This document shows, one piece after another, positions 7,940 through 16,871 of a stretch of DNA of 32,439 nucleotides. The stretch comes from Sulfurimonas sp. (GTDB lineage Bacteria; Campylobacterota; Campylobacteria; Campylobacterales; Sulfurimonadaceae). Under the pieces are notes generated by a model. That model searched no databases and was not told where the DNA came from. It saw nothing but the letters and a program-made list of their open reading frames with translations. A program made the position numbers and the translations under genes. The stretch is taken from assembly GCF_028714975.1 (NCBI RefSeq), contig NZ_JAQTLH010000014.1, positions 1-32,439 on the forward strand, given 5' to 3'. Each line of letters begins with the position of its first letter. Position 1 is the first letter of the stretch.

Positions 7940-8977
7940 ATGATATTTAATAAATTAATTGGGCTTTTTTCAAATGATTTAGCTATAGATTTAGGAACTG
8001 CAAATACGATTGTTATAGCAAAAGGCAAAGGCATTATTATAAATGAGCCTTCCGTCGTTGCCGTTAAGACGGAAAAATTCGGACATCAGAGAGTTTTAGC
8101 AGTCGGACATGAAGCAAAAGAGATGGTCGGTAAAACACCGGGTAATATCAAAGCTATCCGCCCGATGCGTGATGGGGTTATTGCCGATTTTGACGTAACC
8201 GAGAAGATGATTCGAAAATTCATTGAAAAAGCTCACGGAAGAAGATCCTTAATTAGTCCGAGAATTATTATTTGTGTTCCGTACGGCTTAACACAGGTTG
8301 AGCGAAAAGCTGTTCGTGAATCGGCGCTTAGTGCAGGGGCTAGAGAAGTATTTCTTATTGAAGAACCGATGGCAGCGGCAATCGGAGCCGGTATAGAGAT
8401 ACGCGAACCGCAAGGAAATTTAGTGGTTGATATCGGCGGCGGTACGACTGAAATTGGTGTTGTATCGCTGGGCGGACTTGTGCTTTCAAAATCAATTCGT
8501 ACAGCCGGCGATAAAATAGATCAGGCAATCGTAAACTATGTAAGAAAAAAATATAACCTTCTTATCGGTGAGAGAATTGCCGAAGAGATTAAAATTGCAA
8601 TCGGTACTGCAGTAACGCTAGAAGAAGAGTTAAAAATTGTCATAACAGGTCGAGATCAGGTTGAGGGGCTTTTGAGTTCGGTTGAACTTACGAGTGAAGA
8701 TGCCAGAGAGGCGATGAGAGAACCTCTTAAGGAGATTGGAGAAGCTCTTCGCGATGTGCTAGAGCAGATGCCTCCGGATTTAGCCGGTGACATCGTAAAT
8801 CACGGTATTATATTAACAGGCGGAGGGGCGCTTATTCGTCAACTTGACAAGTACCTCTCAGATATGGTAAAAATATCCGTATATGTTGCAGATGAGCCGC
8901 TTCTTGCCGTTGCCCGCGGAACAGGTCGTGCACTTGAAGAGATAGATTTACTGCAAGAACTTTTTGAAAATGACTAA
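7940..8977 (+). CDS. mreB: Rod shape-determining protein MreB
   Basis: This 345-residue actin homologue forms membrane-associated filaments that guide lateral wall synthesis. Nucleotide-binding motifs are intact: phosphate 1 loop IDLGTANTIV near the N-terminus, phosphate 2 loop VDIGGGTTEIGVVSLGG in the middle and the adenosine motif LTGGGALIRQLD near the C-terminus. The start lies 9 bases after the clpX stop with a GGTGG Shine-Dalgarno. mreC follows with overlap, as expected for a rod- or spiral-shaped cell. Confidence 0.98.
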   Translation: MIFNKLIGLFSNDLAIDLGTANTIVIAKGKGIIINEPSVVAVKTEKFGHQRVLAVGHEAKEMVGKTPGNIKAIRPMRDGVIADFDVTEKMIRKFIEKAHGRRSLISPRIIICVPYGLTQVERKAVRESALSAGAREVFLIEEPMAAAIGAGIEIREPQGNLVVDIGGGTTEIGVVSLGGLVLSKSIRTAGDKIDQAIVNYVRKKYNLLIGERIAEEIKIAIGTAVTLEEELKIVITGRDQVEGLLSSVELTSEDAREAMREPLKEIGEALRDVLEQMPPDLAGDIVNHGIILTGGGALIRQLDKYLSDMVKISVYVADEPLLAVARGTGRALEEIDLLQELFEND

Positions 8978-9731
8978 GGGACTATTTAGTTTTTTTTCAA
9001 TATTTATTGCACTCTTATTGGGTGCATTGTATTATACCGATATCATTCAATCCCCTTTTATCTCTGCACTAAATAGTATTAAATCAAATTACCACACTTC
9101 AACGGAATTTATACAAAGACAGGTAGTTAGATACTTTTTTCAAGCAGCTCATATAGCAGAACTTGAAGAAAAGCTTGAAAAATATGAGAACAATCACTTA
9201 GTTATGCAGCAGTTGGCATCAGAGATAAACGATCTTCTTGCGCAAAACAGTTCAAGTTTTAAAACAAATCCGGAAGTGGAGTTAGTCAGAACTATCTCAT
9301 ATCAAAAATTCGGCGATCAAAATAGAGTTTGGCTGGAAATCAATGATTACAACTCTTCTCGCGTATACGGGTTGACATATAAAGAGCTTGTTGCAGGAAT
9401 AGTTATTTCAGATAACGGTAGAGCATTGGGGCTTTTAAATCGTGATATTAAAAGCTCATATGCCGTTTATGTCGGAGATGAAAAAGCACCGGGTATTGCG
9501 CATGGAAACAGCGCAGAAAATTTAATAGTCAATTTTATTCCGGCTTGGTTTATGATAAAAGAGGGAGATGAAGTTATAACTTCCGGTCTGGATGAGATCT
9601 TTTTTAAAGGATTAAAAGTCGGAACCGTGGTATCTGTTACAAAATCGCAAGGTTATCAAAGTGCGGTAGTAGAGCCCTATTATAAAGCAAATAATCCGAA
9701 CTACTTTTATATGATAAAAAAAACAAAATAA
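8970..9731 (+). CDS. mreC: Rod shape-determining protein MreC
   Basis: MreC is the periplasmic scaffold linking MreB filaments to the wall synthesis machinery. The protein begins MTKGLFSFFSIFIALLLGAL, an uncleaved membrane anchor at about 4-22, followed by a coiled coil (about 55-90, AELEEKLEKYENNHL) and a beta-rich C-terminal domain. I chose the ATG at 8970, overlapping the mreB stop by 8 bases, over a TTG two codons upstream at 8964; the product is 253 residues, at the short end for the family as in other Campylobacterota. No mreD is seen downstream; carB follows after 81 bases. Confidence 0.93.
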   Translation: MTKGLFSFFSIFIALLLGALYYTDIIQSPFISALNSIKSNYHTSTEFIQRQVVRYFFQAAHIAELEEKLEKYENNHLVMQQLASEINDLLAQNSSSFKTNPEVELVRTISYQKFGDQNRVWLEINDYNSSRVYGLTYKELVAGIVISDNGRALGLLNRDIKSSYAVYVGDEKAPGIAHGNSAENLIVNFIPAWFMIKEGDEVITSGLDEIFFKGLKVGTVVSVTKSQGYQSAVVEPYYKANNPNYFYMIKKTK

Positions 9732-9768
9732 AGCTCCAAATCTCATCAAATCTTAAGTGCTTTTTACC

Positions 9769-9806
9769 TATAATAAACAAATTTTTTTATGTACAGACAC
9801 AAAAGG
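9769..9806 (+). promoter_or_regulatory. Promoter and Shine-Dalgarno of carB
   Basis: A consensus TATAAT box is at 9769-9774 in the 81-base gap after mreC, with a T-rich stretch (9761-9765) just upstream, as is usual for sigma-70 promoters in this phylum, where the -35 box is weak. AAGG at 9803-9806 lies 6 bases before the carB ATG. This suggests carB has its own transcript. Confidence 0.55.
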
Positions 9807-9812
9807 TAAAAA

Positions 9813-12800
9813 ATGCCAAAACGCACCGACATTCATACTATCTTACTTATTGGTTCAGGTCCAATTATCATTGGTCAAGCTTGTGAATTTGACTACTCAG
9901 GAACGCAAGCAGTTAAAACGCTAAAAGAACTCGGATACCGCGTAGTTCTCATTAACTCTAATCCGGCTACCATCATGACGGATCCTGAATTTGCGGATAG
10001 AACATATATTGAACCTATCAGAGAAGATGTAATTGCTAAAATAATTAAAGATGAAAAAGTTGATGCAATTCTTCCTACTATGGGCGGGCAAACAGCACTT
10101 AATGTTGCTACTAAAATGTATGAAAAAGGGATGCTTGAGGGTGTCGAATTTTTAGGTGCATCTCCTGAGGCTATTCATAAAGGCGAAGATCGTTCAGCAT
10201 TTAAAGAGGCAATGATAAAAATCGGAATGGACTTGCCGTTTTCGATGTATGCATACAATATGGACGATGCTCTTGTCGCAGCAGAGAAAATCGGTTTTCC
10301 GATAATTATCCGTGCATCGTTTACGCTTGCAGGCGGTGGAAGCGGTGTTGCTTATAACATGGATGAGTTTAAACTGCTTGCTAAACGCGGACTTGATGAA
10401 TCTCCCGTTAGCGAAATTTTAATCGAAGAGTCTCTACTTGGTTGGAAAGAGTATGAGATGGAAGTTATCCGTGACAAAGCGGACAACTGTATTATCGTAT
10501 GTTCTATAGAAAACTTTGACCCGATGGGCGTTCATACCGGCGACTCTATAACAGTTGCACCTGCACTCACGCTTACGGATAAAGAGTATCAAAGAATGCG
10601 TAATGCTTCTTTTGATATTTTAAGAGAAGTAGGTGTTGACACGGGCGGAAGCAATGTTCAATTTTCAATTGATCCAAAAACGGGAAGAATGATAGTTATC
10701 GAGATGAATCCCCGTGTTTCTCGCTCATCGGCTTTGGCTTCAAAAGCAACGGGATATCCTATTGCAAAAGTTGCAACTCTTTTAGCCGTCGGTTTTACTC
10801 TTGATGAAATCACAAACGACATTACGGGAACTCCGGCATCTTTTGAACCGGTAATCGACTATGTCGTTACAAAAATCCCACGATTTACATTTGAAAAATT
10901 TCCTGAAGCAGAAAATACGCTTAGTACGAGTATGAAATCAGTCGGCGAAGTTATGGCAATTGGGCGAACATTTAAAGAATCAATCCAAAAAGCGCTATGT
11001 TCACTAGAAACCGGTTTATGCGGATTTGATGAGATGGATGCGGACTTTGATTTTATAAAACATGAAATTCGCCGTCCAAATGCAGACAGAGTTCTATATG
11101 TTGCAGAGGGTTTTCGCCGCGGTATGAGCGTAGAAGAGATGTTTGATACATGTAACATAGACCCATGGTTTTTATATCAGCTAGAAGAGATAATAAAAAC
11201 AGAGGGCATTATAACGGATAAAATTTTAAGCGACGAAGAGTTTATGAGAAGCGTGAAAGTTGACGGTTTTTCAGATAAAAGAATCTCTCAACTGATAACT
11301 AAAAACTCAAATAAAGAAGTAAGCGAAGAGGATGTTTACAAAGCTAAAAAATCTCTTGGCGTAAATCTCGAATATAACGAAGTTGATACATGCGCAGCAG
11401 AGTTTGAGGCACTTACTCCTTATCTTTACTCAACAACGAATATTACAAAACTTCCTAATGTTAAAAATAGAGTGAGCAACAAGAAAAAAGTTCTTATTCT
11501 CGGCGGCGGACCAAACCGTATCGGTCAAGGTATCGAGTTTGATTACTGCTGTGTTCACGCTGCATTTGCTCTTAAAGAGATGGGTATTGAAACCATTATG
11601 TATAACTGTAATCCTGAAACGGTTTCAACAGACTACGATACTTCTGATGTTCTCTACTTTGAACCTATTGATTTTGAGCATGTAAGAGAAGTTATAGAAA
11701 ATGAAAATCCGGATGGAGTTATCGTTCACTTTGGCGGTCAAACCCCTCTTAAACTTGCAGATTCTCTTACAAAAATAGGAGCAAAAATCGCAGGCACACC
11801 CTCTGCCGTAATCGATTTGGCAGAAGATAGAGAGCAATTCTCCAACTTTGTAAACAAACATGGATTGAAGCAGCCTGCAAACGGACTTGCTCGTACAAAA
11901 GAGGAGTCGTTTGTTATAGCGCAGAGACTTGGCTATCCCGTACTTGTTCGCCCGTCGTTTGTTCTTGGCGGACGCGGAATGAGAATTGTTTACAGTGAAA
12001 ATGAGTTGAAGCAGTATATAGATTTAGCGGTGTCAATCTCGAATAATGCTCCGGTTTTGATAGATAAATTTTTAGATCAGGCAATTGAGCTTGATGTTGA
12101 TGCTATTTGTGACGGCAAAGATGTTTACATCGGCTCTGTTATGCAGCACATAGAAGAGGCTGGAATTCACTCAGGAGACAGTGCATGTTCGCTTCCTCCG
12201 GTAAATCTATCAAAAGAGATGATTGACAAAGTTGAGCAGCAGACAAAAACAATTGCACTTGGTCTTGGCGTTCGCGGACTTATGAATGTTCAGTATGCAA
12301 TCTATCAAGATGAAATTTACTTAATCGAAGTAAATCCACGAGCTAGTAGAACCGTTCCGTTTGTCAGTAAAGCGACAGGTATGCCGCTGGCAAAAGTTGC
12401 AACCCGCGTTATGGTCGGAGAGACTTTAAGAGATGCACTTAAATACTATGACAAATATAACATTGTAGCAGAAGAGAACGGACTTCTTAAGCCTCGCCTA
12501 AAAGGTCATATCTCTGTTAAAGAGGCCGTATTCCCATTCCATAAACTCTACGGTGCGGATTTGGTTTTAGGACCTGAAATGAAATCTACGGGTGAAGTTA
12601 TGGGGATTAGCTCAAACTTCGGAATTAGTTTTGCAAAAGCTCAGATAGCAGCAGGAAATAAAATTGTAACAAGCGGAACATGTTTCCTCTCTTTTGTAGA
12701 TACAGACAAAAAACATGCTCCTGAGATTGCAAGCGGACTTCATAGACACGGTTTTAAACTTGTTGCGACAAAGGGTACGCAAGCCGTTATCGAAGAGGCA

Positions 12801-13070
12801 GGTATCCCTTGTGAAGTTGTTTTAAAGATCTCTGAAGGTCGTCCTAATATCGAAGACAGTATGAAAAATGATGCTATCCATATGGCGATTAACACATCCG
12901 ATAACAATACATCGAAAAAAGATGCACTTGTTATTCGTCAAGAAGTTTTAAAGAGAAATATTCCGTATTTTACAACTTTAAGTGCAGCGAGAGCGCTTAT
13001 TCTTGCCCTTGATGAAATGAAAAACGATTCATGGTCTTCCTCAAAAGCATTACAAGATTTTCTAGCATAG
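9813..13070 (+). CDS. carB: Carbamoyl-phosphate synthase large subunit CarB
   Basis: CarB makes carbamoyl phosphate from bicarbonate, ammonia (delivered from glutamine by CarA) and two ATP, for arginine and pyrimidine synthesis. At 1085 residues it is full length and shows the internal duplication: the first half opens with [20 protein letters not shown], the second (near residue 560) with [18 protein letters not shown]. Each half has ATP-grasp blocks ([40 protein letters not shown]). The region between about 400 and 550 is the oligomerisation domain and the last 150 residues form the MGS-like allosteric domain. carA is not in the window. A hairpin with T-run lies 21 bases after the stop. Confidence 0.98.
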   Translation: MPKRTDIHTILLIGSGPIIIGQACEFDYSGTQAVKTLKELGYRVVLINSNPATIMTDPEFADRTYIEPIREDVIAKIIKDEKVDAILPTMGGQTALNVATKMYEKGMLEGVEFLGASPEAIHKGEDRSAFKEAMIKIGMDLPFSMYAYNMDDALVAAEKIGFPIIIRASFTLAGGGSGVAYNMDEFKLLAKRGLDESPVSEILIEESLLGWKEYEMEVIRDKADNCIIVCSIENFDPMGVHTGDSITVAPALTLTDKEYQRMRNASFDILREVGVDTGGSNVQFSIDPKTGRMIVIEMNPRVSRSSALASKATGYPIAKVATLLAVGFTLDEITNDITGTPASFEPVIDYVVTKIPRFTFEKFPEAENTLSTSMKSVGEVMAIGRTFKESIQKALCSLETGLCGFDEMDADFDFIKHEIRRPNADRVLYVAEGFRRGMSVEEMFDTCNIDPWFLYQLEEIIKTEGIITDKILSDEEFMRSVKVDGFSDKRISQLITKNSNKEVSEEDVYKAKKSLGVNLEYNEVDTCAAEFEALTPYLYSTTNITKLPNVKNRVSNKKKVLILGGGPNRIGQGIEFDYCCVHAAFALKEMGIETIMYNCNPETVSTDYDTSDVLYFEPIDFEHVREVIENENPDGVIVHFGGQTPLKLADSLTKIGAKIAGTPSAVIDLAEDREQFSNFVNKHGLKQPANGLARTKEESFVIAQRLGYPVLVRPSFVLGGRGMRIVYSENELKQYIDLAVSISNNAPVLIDKFLDQAIELDVDAICDGKDVYIGSVMQHIEEAGIHSGDSACSLPPVNLSKEMIDKVEQQTKTIALGLGVRGLMNVQYAIYQDEIYLIEVNPRASRTVPFVSKATGMPLAKVATRVMVGETLRDALKYYDKYNIVAEENGLLKPRLKGHISVKEAVFPFHKLYGADLVLGPEMKSTGEVMGISSNFGISFAKAQIAAGNKIVTSGTCFLSFVDTDKKHAPEIASGLHRHGFKLVATKGTQAVIEEAGIPCEVVLKISEGRPNIEDSMKNDAIHMAINTSDNNTSKKDALVIRQEVLKRNIPYFTTLSAARALILALDEMKNDSWSSSKALQDFLA

Positions 13071-13072
13071 AG

Positions 13073-13504
13073 ATGCCGATAATACTCGCTCAAACCGACA
13101 CTACTGTCGGTTTTTTGTCTCAAAATAGAGAAAAATTATACGAAATAAAATCCCGTCCGTCAACAAAACCGTTTATTAAAGTTTATAAAAATTTCAAAAG
13201 TTTTTTGCAAGACGGCAATAGAGTTATAAATAGCAGAAAAAATTTAGTTCGCAGATCCAAAAAAACCACATTTATAATCAACAATTTTTCATTCAGGGTT
13301 GCGCCTTTTACTTTAAACTCTCAAATACTTCGAGATAGTTCATGGTTTTACTCTACATCTGCAAATAGAAGCAGTGAAAGATTTAGTAGAGAATTTTGTG
13401 AGTCAAAAGCTGATATAATAATAGAAGATATAAATGGTTTGGTTGAAAAAGATTCGTCGGCTCTTATAAAGCTAAATAGAAAAAAAAAGAGAAAACTAAG
13501 ATAA
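13073..13504 (+). CDS. Short TsaC/Sua5/YrdC-family protein
   Basis: From the ATG at 13073, two bases after the carB stop, the protein has 143 residues. It opens MPIILAQTDTTVGFLS and carries KSRPSTKPFIK (about 26-36), RRSKKTTF (about 61-68) and WFYSTSAN (about 91-98), which match the nucleotide- and threonine-binding blocks of the TsaC/Sua5/YrdC family that makes threonylcarbamoyl-AMP for t6A in tRNA. It is shorter than typical TsaC (about 190 residues), with reduced loops, and ends in a basic RKKKRKLR tail. Short versions are familiar in Campylobacterota. There is no good Shine-Dalgarno, so translation is probably coupled to carB. Codons 7-15 form a terminator-like hairpin. An upstream in-frame start inside carB (13031) is unlikely because those residues do not fit the family. 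Enzymatic activity is not certain. Confidence 0.75.
   Translation: MPIILAQTDTTVGFLSQNREKLYEIKSRPSTKPFIKVYKNFKSFLQDGNRVINSRKNLVRRSKKTTFIINNFSFRVAPFTLNSQILRDSSWFYSTSANRSSERFSREFCESKADIIIEDINGLVEKDSSALIKLNRKKKRKLR
13092..13116 (+). terminator. Terminator-like hairpin after carB, inside the TsaC-like gene
   Basis: A perfect 9-base stem AAACCGACA (13092-13100) and TGTCGGTTT (13105-13113) closes a four-base loop CTAC and is followed directly by a run of six T (13111-13116, three of them in the stem). It begins 21 bases after the carB stop, the usual place for an intrinsic terminator. The same bases encode the conserved QTDTTVGFL block of the next gene, so it must act as a partial terminator or attenuator, or be a by-product of coding. 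Confidence 0.6.
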
Positions 13505-13520
13505 ATAAGGATTGAGAGAA

Positions 13521-14168
13521 GTGAGACATATTTCTTCGATAGCAAGCGGAATTGCACTCGGAAGTGCCGGTGTGCTGATGATGAGCGTTTTAACAGGATG
13601 TGAATCGACACAACAGAAACAAGAAGAGCAAAAAAAGCATAAAAATAAATTTTTAATTATACAACAGCAGGGAGACGGCAAATATGTTGTAGTTGAAGAG
13701 ATGCCGACAGATGGACCAAGCAGAGCACTTATTCGTGAAAAAGATGCCAACGGTAATATGGTTGAGAGATTTATGAATGAAGAGGAGATGAAAAAACTCG
13801 CCGAGCAGGAGTATCAAAAAGTTCAAAACGGTAGCTCTGAGACAATAAAAAGCGGTGAGAGCAGTGCAGGAATGGGACTTGCAGGGACTATTTTAGCCGT
13901 TGCTGCCGGCTCGCTTTTAGGGAATGTGATAGGTAATGCATTGATGAACAATAAGAACTTTGCATCTCGCTCATCAACAGTAAACCAGAGTGCATACAGT
14001 CGCCCAAGTACACCTGCAAGTGCGCCTAGCAGTGCACCTGCATCTTCTTCAACCAAGAAGAGCTATTTTGGCGGTTCAAGTGCACCTGCAAGTGCACCTG
14101 CAAGCTCACCTAGCGCTGCACCTTCATCTTCGCCTTCATCATCTAGCACTTCAACAAATGGCGGTTAA
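13521..14168 (+). CDS. UPF0323-family lipoprotein
   Basis: From the GTG at 13521 the product is 215 residues. It has a lipoprotein signal peptide with lipobox LTGC and lipidated C27, then a charged Gln/Lys/Glu-rich stretch, a small domain (about 43-105, FLIIQQQGDGKYVVVEEMP onward), a Gly/Ala-rich hydrophobic segment (about 115-142, GLAGTILAVAAGSLLGNVIG) resembling a glycine-zipper, and a Ser/Ala/Pro tail (about 148-215). This order matches UPF0323 lipoproteins of Campylobacter and Helicobacter, whose function is not known. GTG 13521 is preferred to TTG 13512 because AAGG at 13507-13510 fits only the former. After Cys comes Glu, not Asp, favouring the outer membrane. It is followed after 3 bases by the ATP-grasp gene. 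Confidence 0.82.
   Translation: MRHISSIASGIALGSAGVLMMSVLTGCESTQQKQEEQKKHKNKFLIIQQQGDGKYVVVEEMPTDGPSRALIREKDANGNMVERFMNEEEMKKLAEQEYQKVQNGSSETIKSGESSAGMGLAGTILAVAAGSLLGNVIGNALMNNKNFASRSSTVNQSAYSRPSTPASAPSSAPASSSTKKSYFGGSSAPASAPASSPSAAPSSSPSSSSTSTNGG
14000..14150 (+). repeat. Degenerate short repeats encoding the lipoprotein tail
   Basis: Units close to AGTGCACCTGCA recur at irregular spacing (near 14008, 14032, 14080 and 14092), mixed with TCTTCT/TCATCT serine codons. They encode the Ala-Pro-Ser-rich end of the lipoprotein. Such a tract can change length by slippage or recombination; the visible copies are imperfect. Confidence 0.5.
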
Positions 14169-14171
14169 AAA

Positions 14172-15350
14172 ATGATTAAGTTACAAAATATTAGACCTGT
14201 TAAAAATGAGCAGCTTGAGCAGCTTGGATTTACATGGCATACGGATAGTGATAACAGCAGATATATAAGCGATAGCTTAGTGCAAATTACACAGGATGAA
14301 GCAGAAGCATATTATGAAGCGGTAAACGAGATATACGATATGTACGCCGAAGCTGCAGGGTATGTTATAGAAAATGACCTTTTCTTTGAGCTCGGAATCC
14401 CTTTTAATTTAGTAGATGCAATTAAAAAAAGTTGGGAAAATGATGTTCATTGGCACATTTACGGCAGATTTGATTTAGCAGGCGGAGTAGACTCCAAACC
14501 CATAAAACTTTTAGAGTTTAATGCCGATACGCCTACATCTCTTTTTGAAACTGCTCTGCTTCAATGGGCGCTTTTAAAAGAGAACGGGATGGATGAGAAT
14601 AGACAGTTCAATAATGTTTATGATGCCATTAGAGAAAATTTCAAAAGGTTAATTACTCTTTTTGACGATACGGAGTTTTTTGATGAGAGATATGAGGGAT
14701 GGAAAATACTCTTCTCTTCAATCCAAGGCAACGATGAGGAAGAGGCTACTACGAGATTTCTTCAGCAAATGGCAACAGATGCAGGGTTTAATACAAGTTT
14801 TGAGTATTTACAAAGCGTAAAGTTTGATGAAAACGGGATATATGACAGATACGAAAATCAATATGAGTATTGGTTTAAACTCTATCCTTGGGAAGATATT
14901 GCCGTAAATGAGCCTGAACTTGCAACAACTCTAACGACTATTATGCAAAACCAAGCCGCAATTATCTTAAACCCTGCATATACGCTTTTGTTCCAATCAA
15001 AAGGTATGTTAAAAATTTTATATGATCTGTTTCCTGATTCGCCGTATCTTCTAAAAACATCTTTTGAACCGTTAAAAGGGATGAAATATGTAGAAAAATG
15101 CGCCTTTGGCAGAGAGGGAGCAAATATTAAGATAGTCGGTGCAGACGGAGCTGTTTTAAATGAACAAGGCGGAGAGTACGGCAATCATAAAAAAGTTTAC
15201 CAAGAGTATACAGAGCTTCCAAAAGATGCAAGTGGAGTAAAATATCAAGCAGGCGTTTTCTTTGCTTATGAGGCATGCGGTCTCGGCTTTAGAAAAGGCG
15301 GTGAGATTATGAACAATATGAGTAAATTTGTCGGACATGTTATAGTTTAA
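14172..15350 (+). CDS. Glutathionylspermidine synthase-like ATP-grasp protein
   Basis: This 392-residue protein matches the C-terminal synthetase domain family of glutathionylspermidine synthase (GSP_synth, YgiC/YjfC-like), an ATP-grasp fold forming amide bonds between a carboxylate and an amine. Recognisable blocks are GRFDLAGG (about 98-105), the substrate/metal block LLEFNADTPTSLFE (about 114-127), YPWEDIAVNEPE (about 239-250), LLKTSFEPLKGM (about 293-304) and FGREGANIKI (about 312-321). There is no N-terminal amidase domain, so it is not the bifunctional enzyme. The substrate of stand-alone members is not established; glutathionylspermidine itself is doubtful here. It lies 3 bases after the lipoprotein gene, an arrangement comparable to ygiB-ygiC of Escherichia coli. 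dapE follows after 17 bases. Confidence 0.85.
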   Translation: MIKLQNIRPVKNEQLEQLGFTWHTDSDNSRYISDSLVQITQDEAEAYYEAVNEIYDMYAEAAGYVIENDLFFELGIPFNLVDAIKKSWENDVHWHIYGRFDLAGGVDSKPIKLLEFNADTPTSLFETALLQWALLKENGMDENRQFNNVYDAIRENFKRLITLFDDTEFFDERYEGWKILFSSIQGNDEEEATTRFLQQMATDAGFNTSFEYLQSVKFDENGIYDRYENQYEYWFKLYPWEDIAVNEPELATTLTTIMQNQAAIILNPAYTLLFQSKGMLKILYDLFPDSPYLLKTSFEPLKGMKYVEKCAFGREGANIKIVGADGAVLNEQGGEYGNHKKVYQEYTELPKDASGVKYQAGVFFAYEACGLGFRKGGEIMNNMSKFVGHVIV

Positions 15351-15367
15351 AAGTGAGGGTGGCATAG

Positions 15368-16465
15368 ATGGGATTAATCGAACTTTTTAAATTTATGATA
15401 GAACAGAAAAGCGAAACACCCGATGATGGCGGGCTTTTAGATTTTATAGAGAGTTATTTAAATGATTTTAAGGCAGTGCGCATTGATGTAGAGGGTGTAA
15501 AAAATCTCTTTATCTATAAAAAATTCGGCGAGGGAGAGCATCTCTGTTTTGCAGGTCATGTCGATGTCGTTCCCTCAGGGAGCGGTTGGGATACAAACCC
15601 TTATGAAGCCACCCAGAAAGACGGTTACATCTACGGCCGCGGAACTCAAGATATGAAGAGCGGTGTTGCCGCATTTACTCAGGCCATAAAAGAGGCAAAA
15701 GAGTTTAACGGTACGCTATCTCTGCTTTTAACCTCAGATGAAGAGGGCGAGGGAACGCATGGAACGATTGAAGTTTTAAAATATTTAAAAGAGAACTATC
15801 TGCTTCCTGATGCGGTTGTCGTTGCAGAGCCTACATGCGAAGAAGTTTTTGGAGACGCTATCAAAGTAGGCAGACGCGGCTCGATTAACGGTTACATTAC
15901 TGTAAAGGGCAAGCAAGGTCACGCGGCGTATCCCGAAAAATCCATAAACCCTATTGATTTAATCGCTCCGAAATTAGCAAATATGGCGGGAGTAGATTTG
16001 GATAACGGAGATGAGTTTTTCTCTCCAAGCAAGTTTGTCATAACGGATATACGAGCAGGTATGCAGGTAACAAATGTAACTCCAAACGAGCTTAAAATGA
16101 TGTTTAATGTCAGAAACACGACTCTTACGACTCAAAAAGAGGTTAAGGAGTTTGTAGCTAAAAATCTTGAGAGTTTGGAGTATGAGTTAAAATTAACGCA
16201 AGGCTCTTATCCGTTTAGAACAGACACGAATACAAAACTTGTTAAAAATATAGATAAAGCCATAGAAGATGTAACAGGTATAAAACCAAAATATTCAACG
16301 GCAGGCGGAACTTCAGACGCAAGATTGGTAGCTGCTTTTGGTATTGATGTGGTAGAATTTGGTGTGATAAACGATACTATTCATGCAGTAAATGAGAGAA
16401 CTTCGGTAAAAGAGGTTGAAAAACTTTATGAGGTATTTAAAAATTTGATTAGGATGTGGAGATAA
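15368..16465 (+). CDS. dapE: Succinyl-diaminopimelate desuccinylase DapE
   Basis: DapE hydrolyses N-succinyl-LL-2,6-diaminopimelate in the lysine/meso-diaminopimelate pathway, supplying peptidoglycan and lysine. The 365-residue M20-family protein has the two-zinc site: H64 and D66 in FAGHVDVVPSG, bridging D95 in GRGTQDMKSG, general base E125 and ligand E126 in TSDEEGEG, E154 in VVAEPT, and H339 in NDTIHAVNER. The lid domain lies at about 178-290. Length and motifs are normal. The ATG at 15368 follows a GAGGGTGG sequence. The next gene begins 4 bases after its stop. Confidence 0.96.
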   Translation: MGLIELFKFMIEQKSETPDDGGLLDFIESYLNDFKAVRIDVEGVKNLFIYKKFGEGEHLCFAGHVDVVPSGSGWDTNPYEATQKDGYIYGRGTQDMKSGVAAFTQAIKEAKEFNGTLSLLLTSDEEGEGTHGTIEVLKYLKENYLLPDAVVVAEPTCEEVFGDAIKVGRRGSINGYITVKGKQGHAAYPEKSINPIDLIAPKLANMAGVDLDNGDEFFSPSKFVITDIRAGMQVTNVTPNELKMMFNVRNTTLTTQKEVKEFVAKNLESLEYELKLTQGSYPFRTDTNTKLVKNIDKAIEDVTGIKPKYSTAGGTSDARLVAAFGIDVVEFGVINDTIHAVNERTSVKEVEKLYEVFKNLIRMWR

Positions 16466-16469
16466 AAAT

Positions 16470-16871
16470 ATGAGATATTTTATTTTAATATTAGCGTTAA
16501 TATCTACTTTAAGTGCCTTAAATTGGCCAAATGATTATGAAAAAGCATTAGCGCAAGCCAAAAAAGAGAAAAAAGATATCTATCTTTTTTTAGGTTCGGA
16601 GTATTGTAAATATTGCGATAAGTTTAAAGAAGAGGTTTTGGCAAAAGATGAGGTTTTACAAAAGCTCAAAAAGAGCTATGTACTTTTATATCTCTCAAGG
16701 GATATAGACGATATACCTGCCGGACTTGAGGTAAAACCCGTTCCAAGACACTATTTTTTAGATAGCAACGGTAAGATAATCTACACAACAATCGGCGGAA
16801 GAAGCGTTAAGGGTTTTTATGAACTCTTAGATGAAGTAAAAGAAGCAAAAGAATTTAAGGAAAAAAGATGA
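16470..16871 (+). CDS. Secreted thioredoxin-fold protein with CKYC motif
   Basis: This 133-residue protein starts with a signal peptide (MRYFILILALISTLSA, cleavage near residue 16-17) and is then one thioredoxin-like domain. The redox motif is C46-K-Y-C49 in GSEYCKYCDKF, and the cis-Pro block is KPVPRHYFLD (about 93-102). It looks like the Thioredoxin_7/DUF255-like group of small periplasmic thiol proteins; oxidase or reductase direction cannot be told. It would act in the periplasm. Its stop overlaps the ridA start by 4 bases (ATGA), so it is part of the dapE-to-RND gene string. The basic KEKR end is unremarkable. Confidence 0.82.
   Translation: MRYFILILALISTLSALNWPNDYEKALAQAKKEKKDIYLFLGSEYCKYCDKFKEEVLAKDEVLQKLKKSYVLLYLSRDIDDIPAGLEVKPVPRHYFLDSNGKIIYTTIGGRSVKGFYELLDEVKEAKEFKEKR

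Noticed and set aside
13990..14175. Plus-strand frame of 61 codons rich in His, Leu and Val inside the lipoprotein gene
   Set aside because: It is the repeat tract read in another frame; the lipoprotein frame carries the real signal peptide and lipobox.
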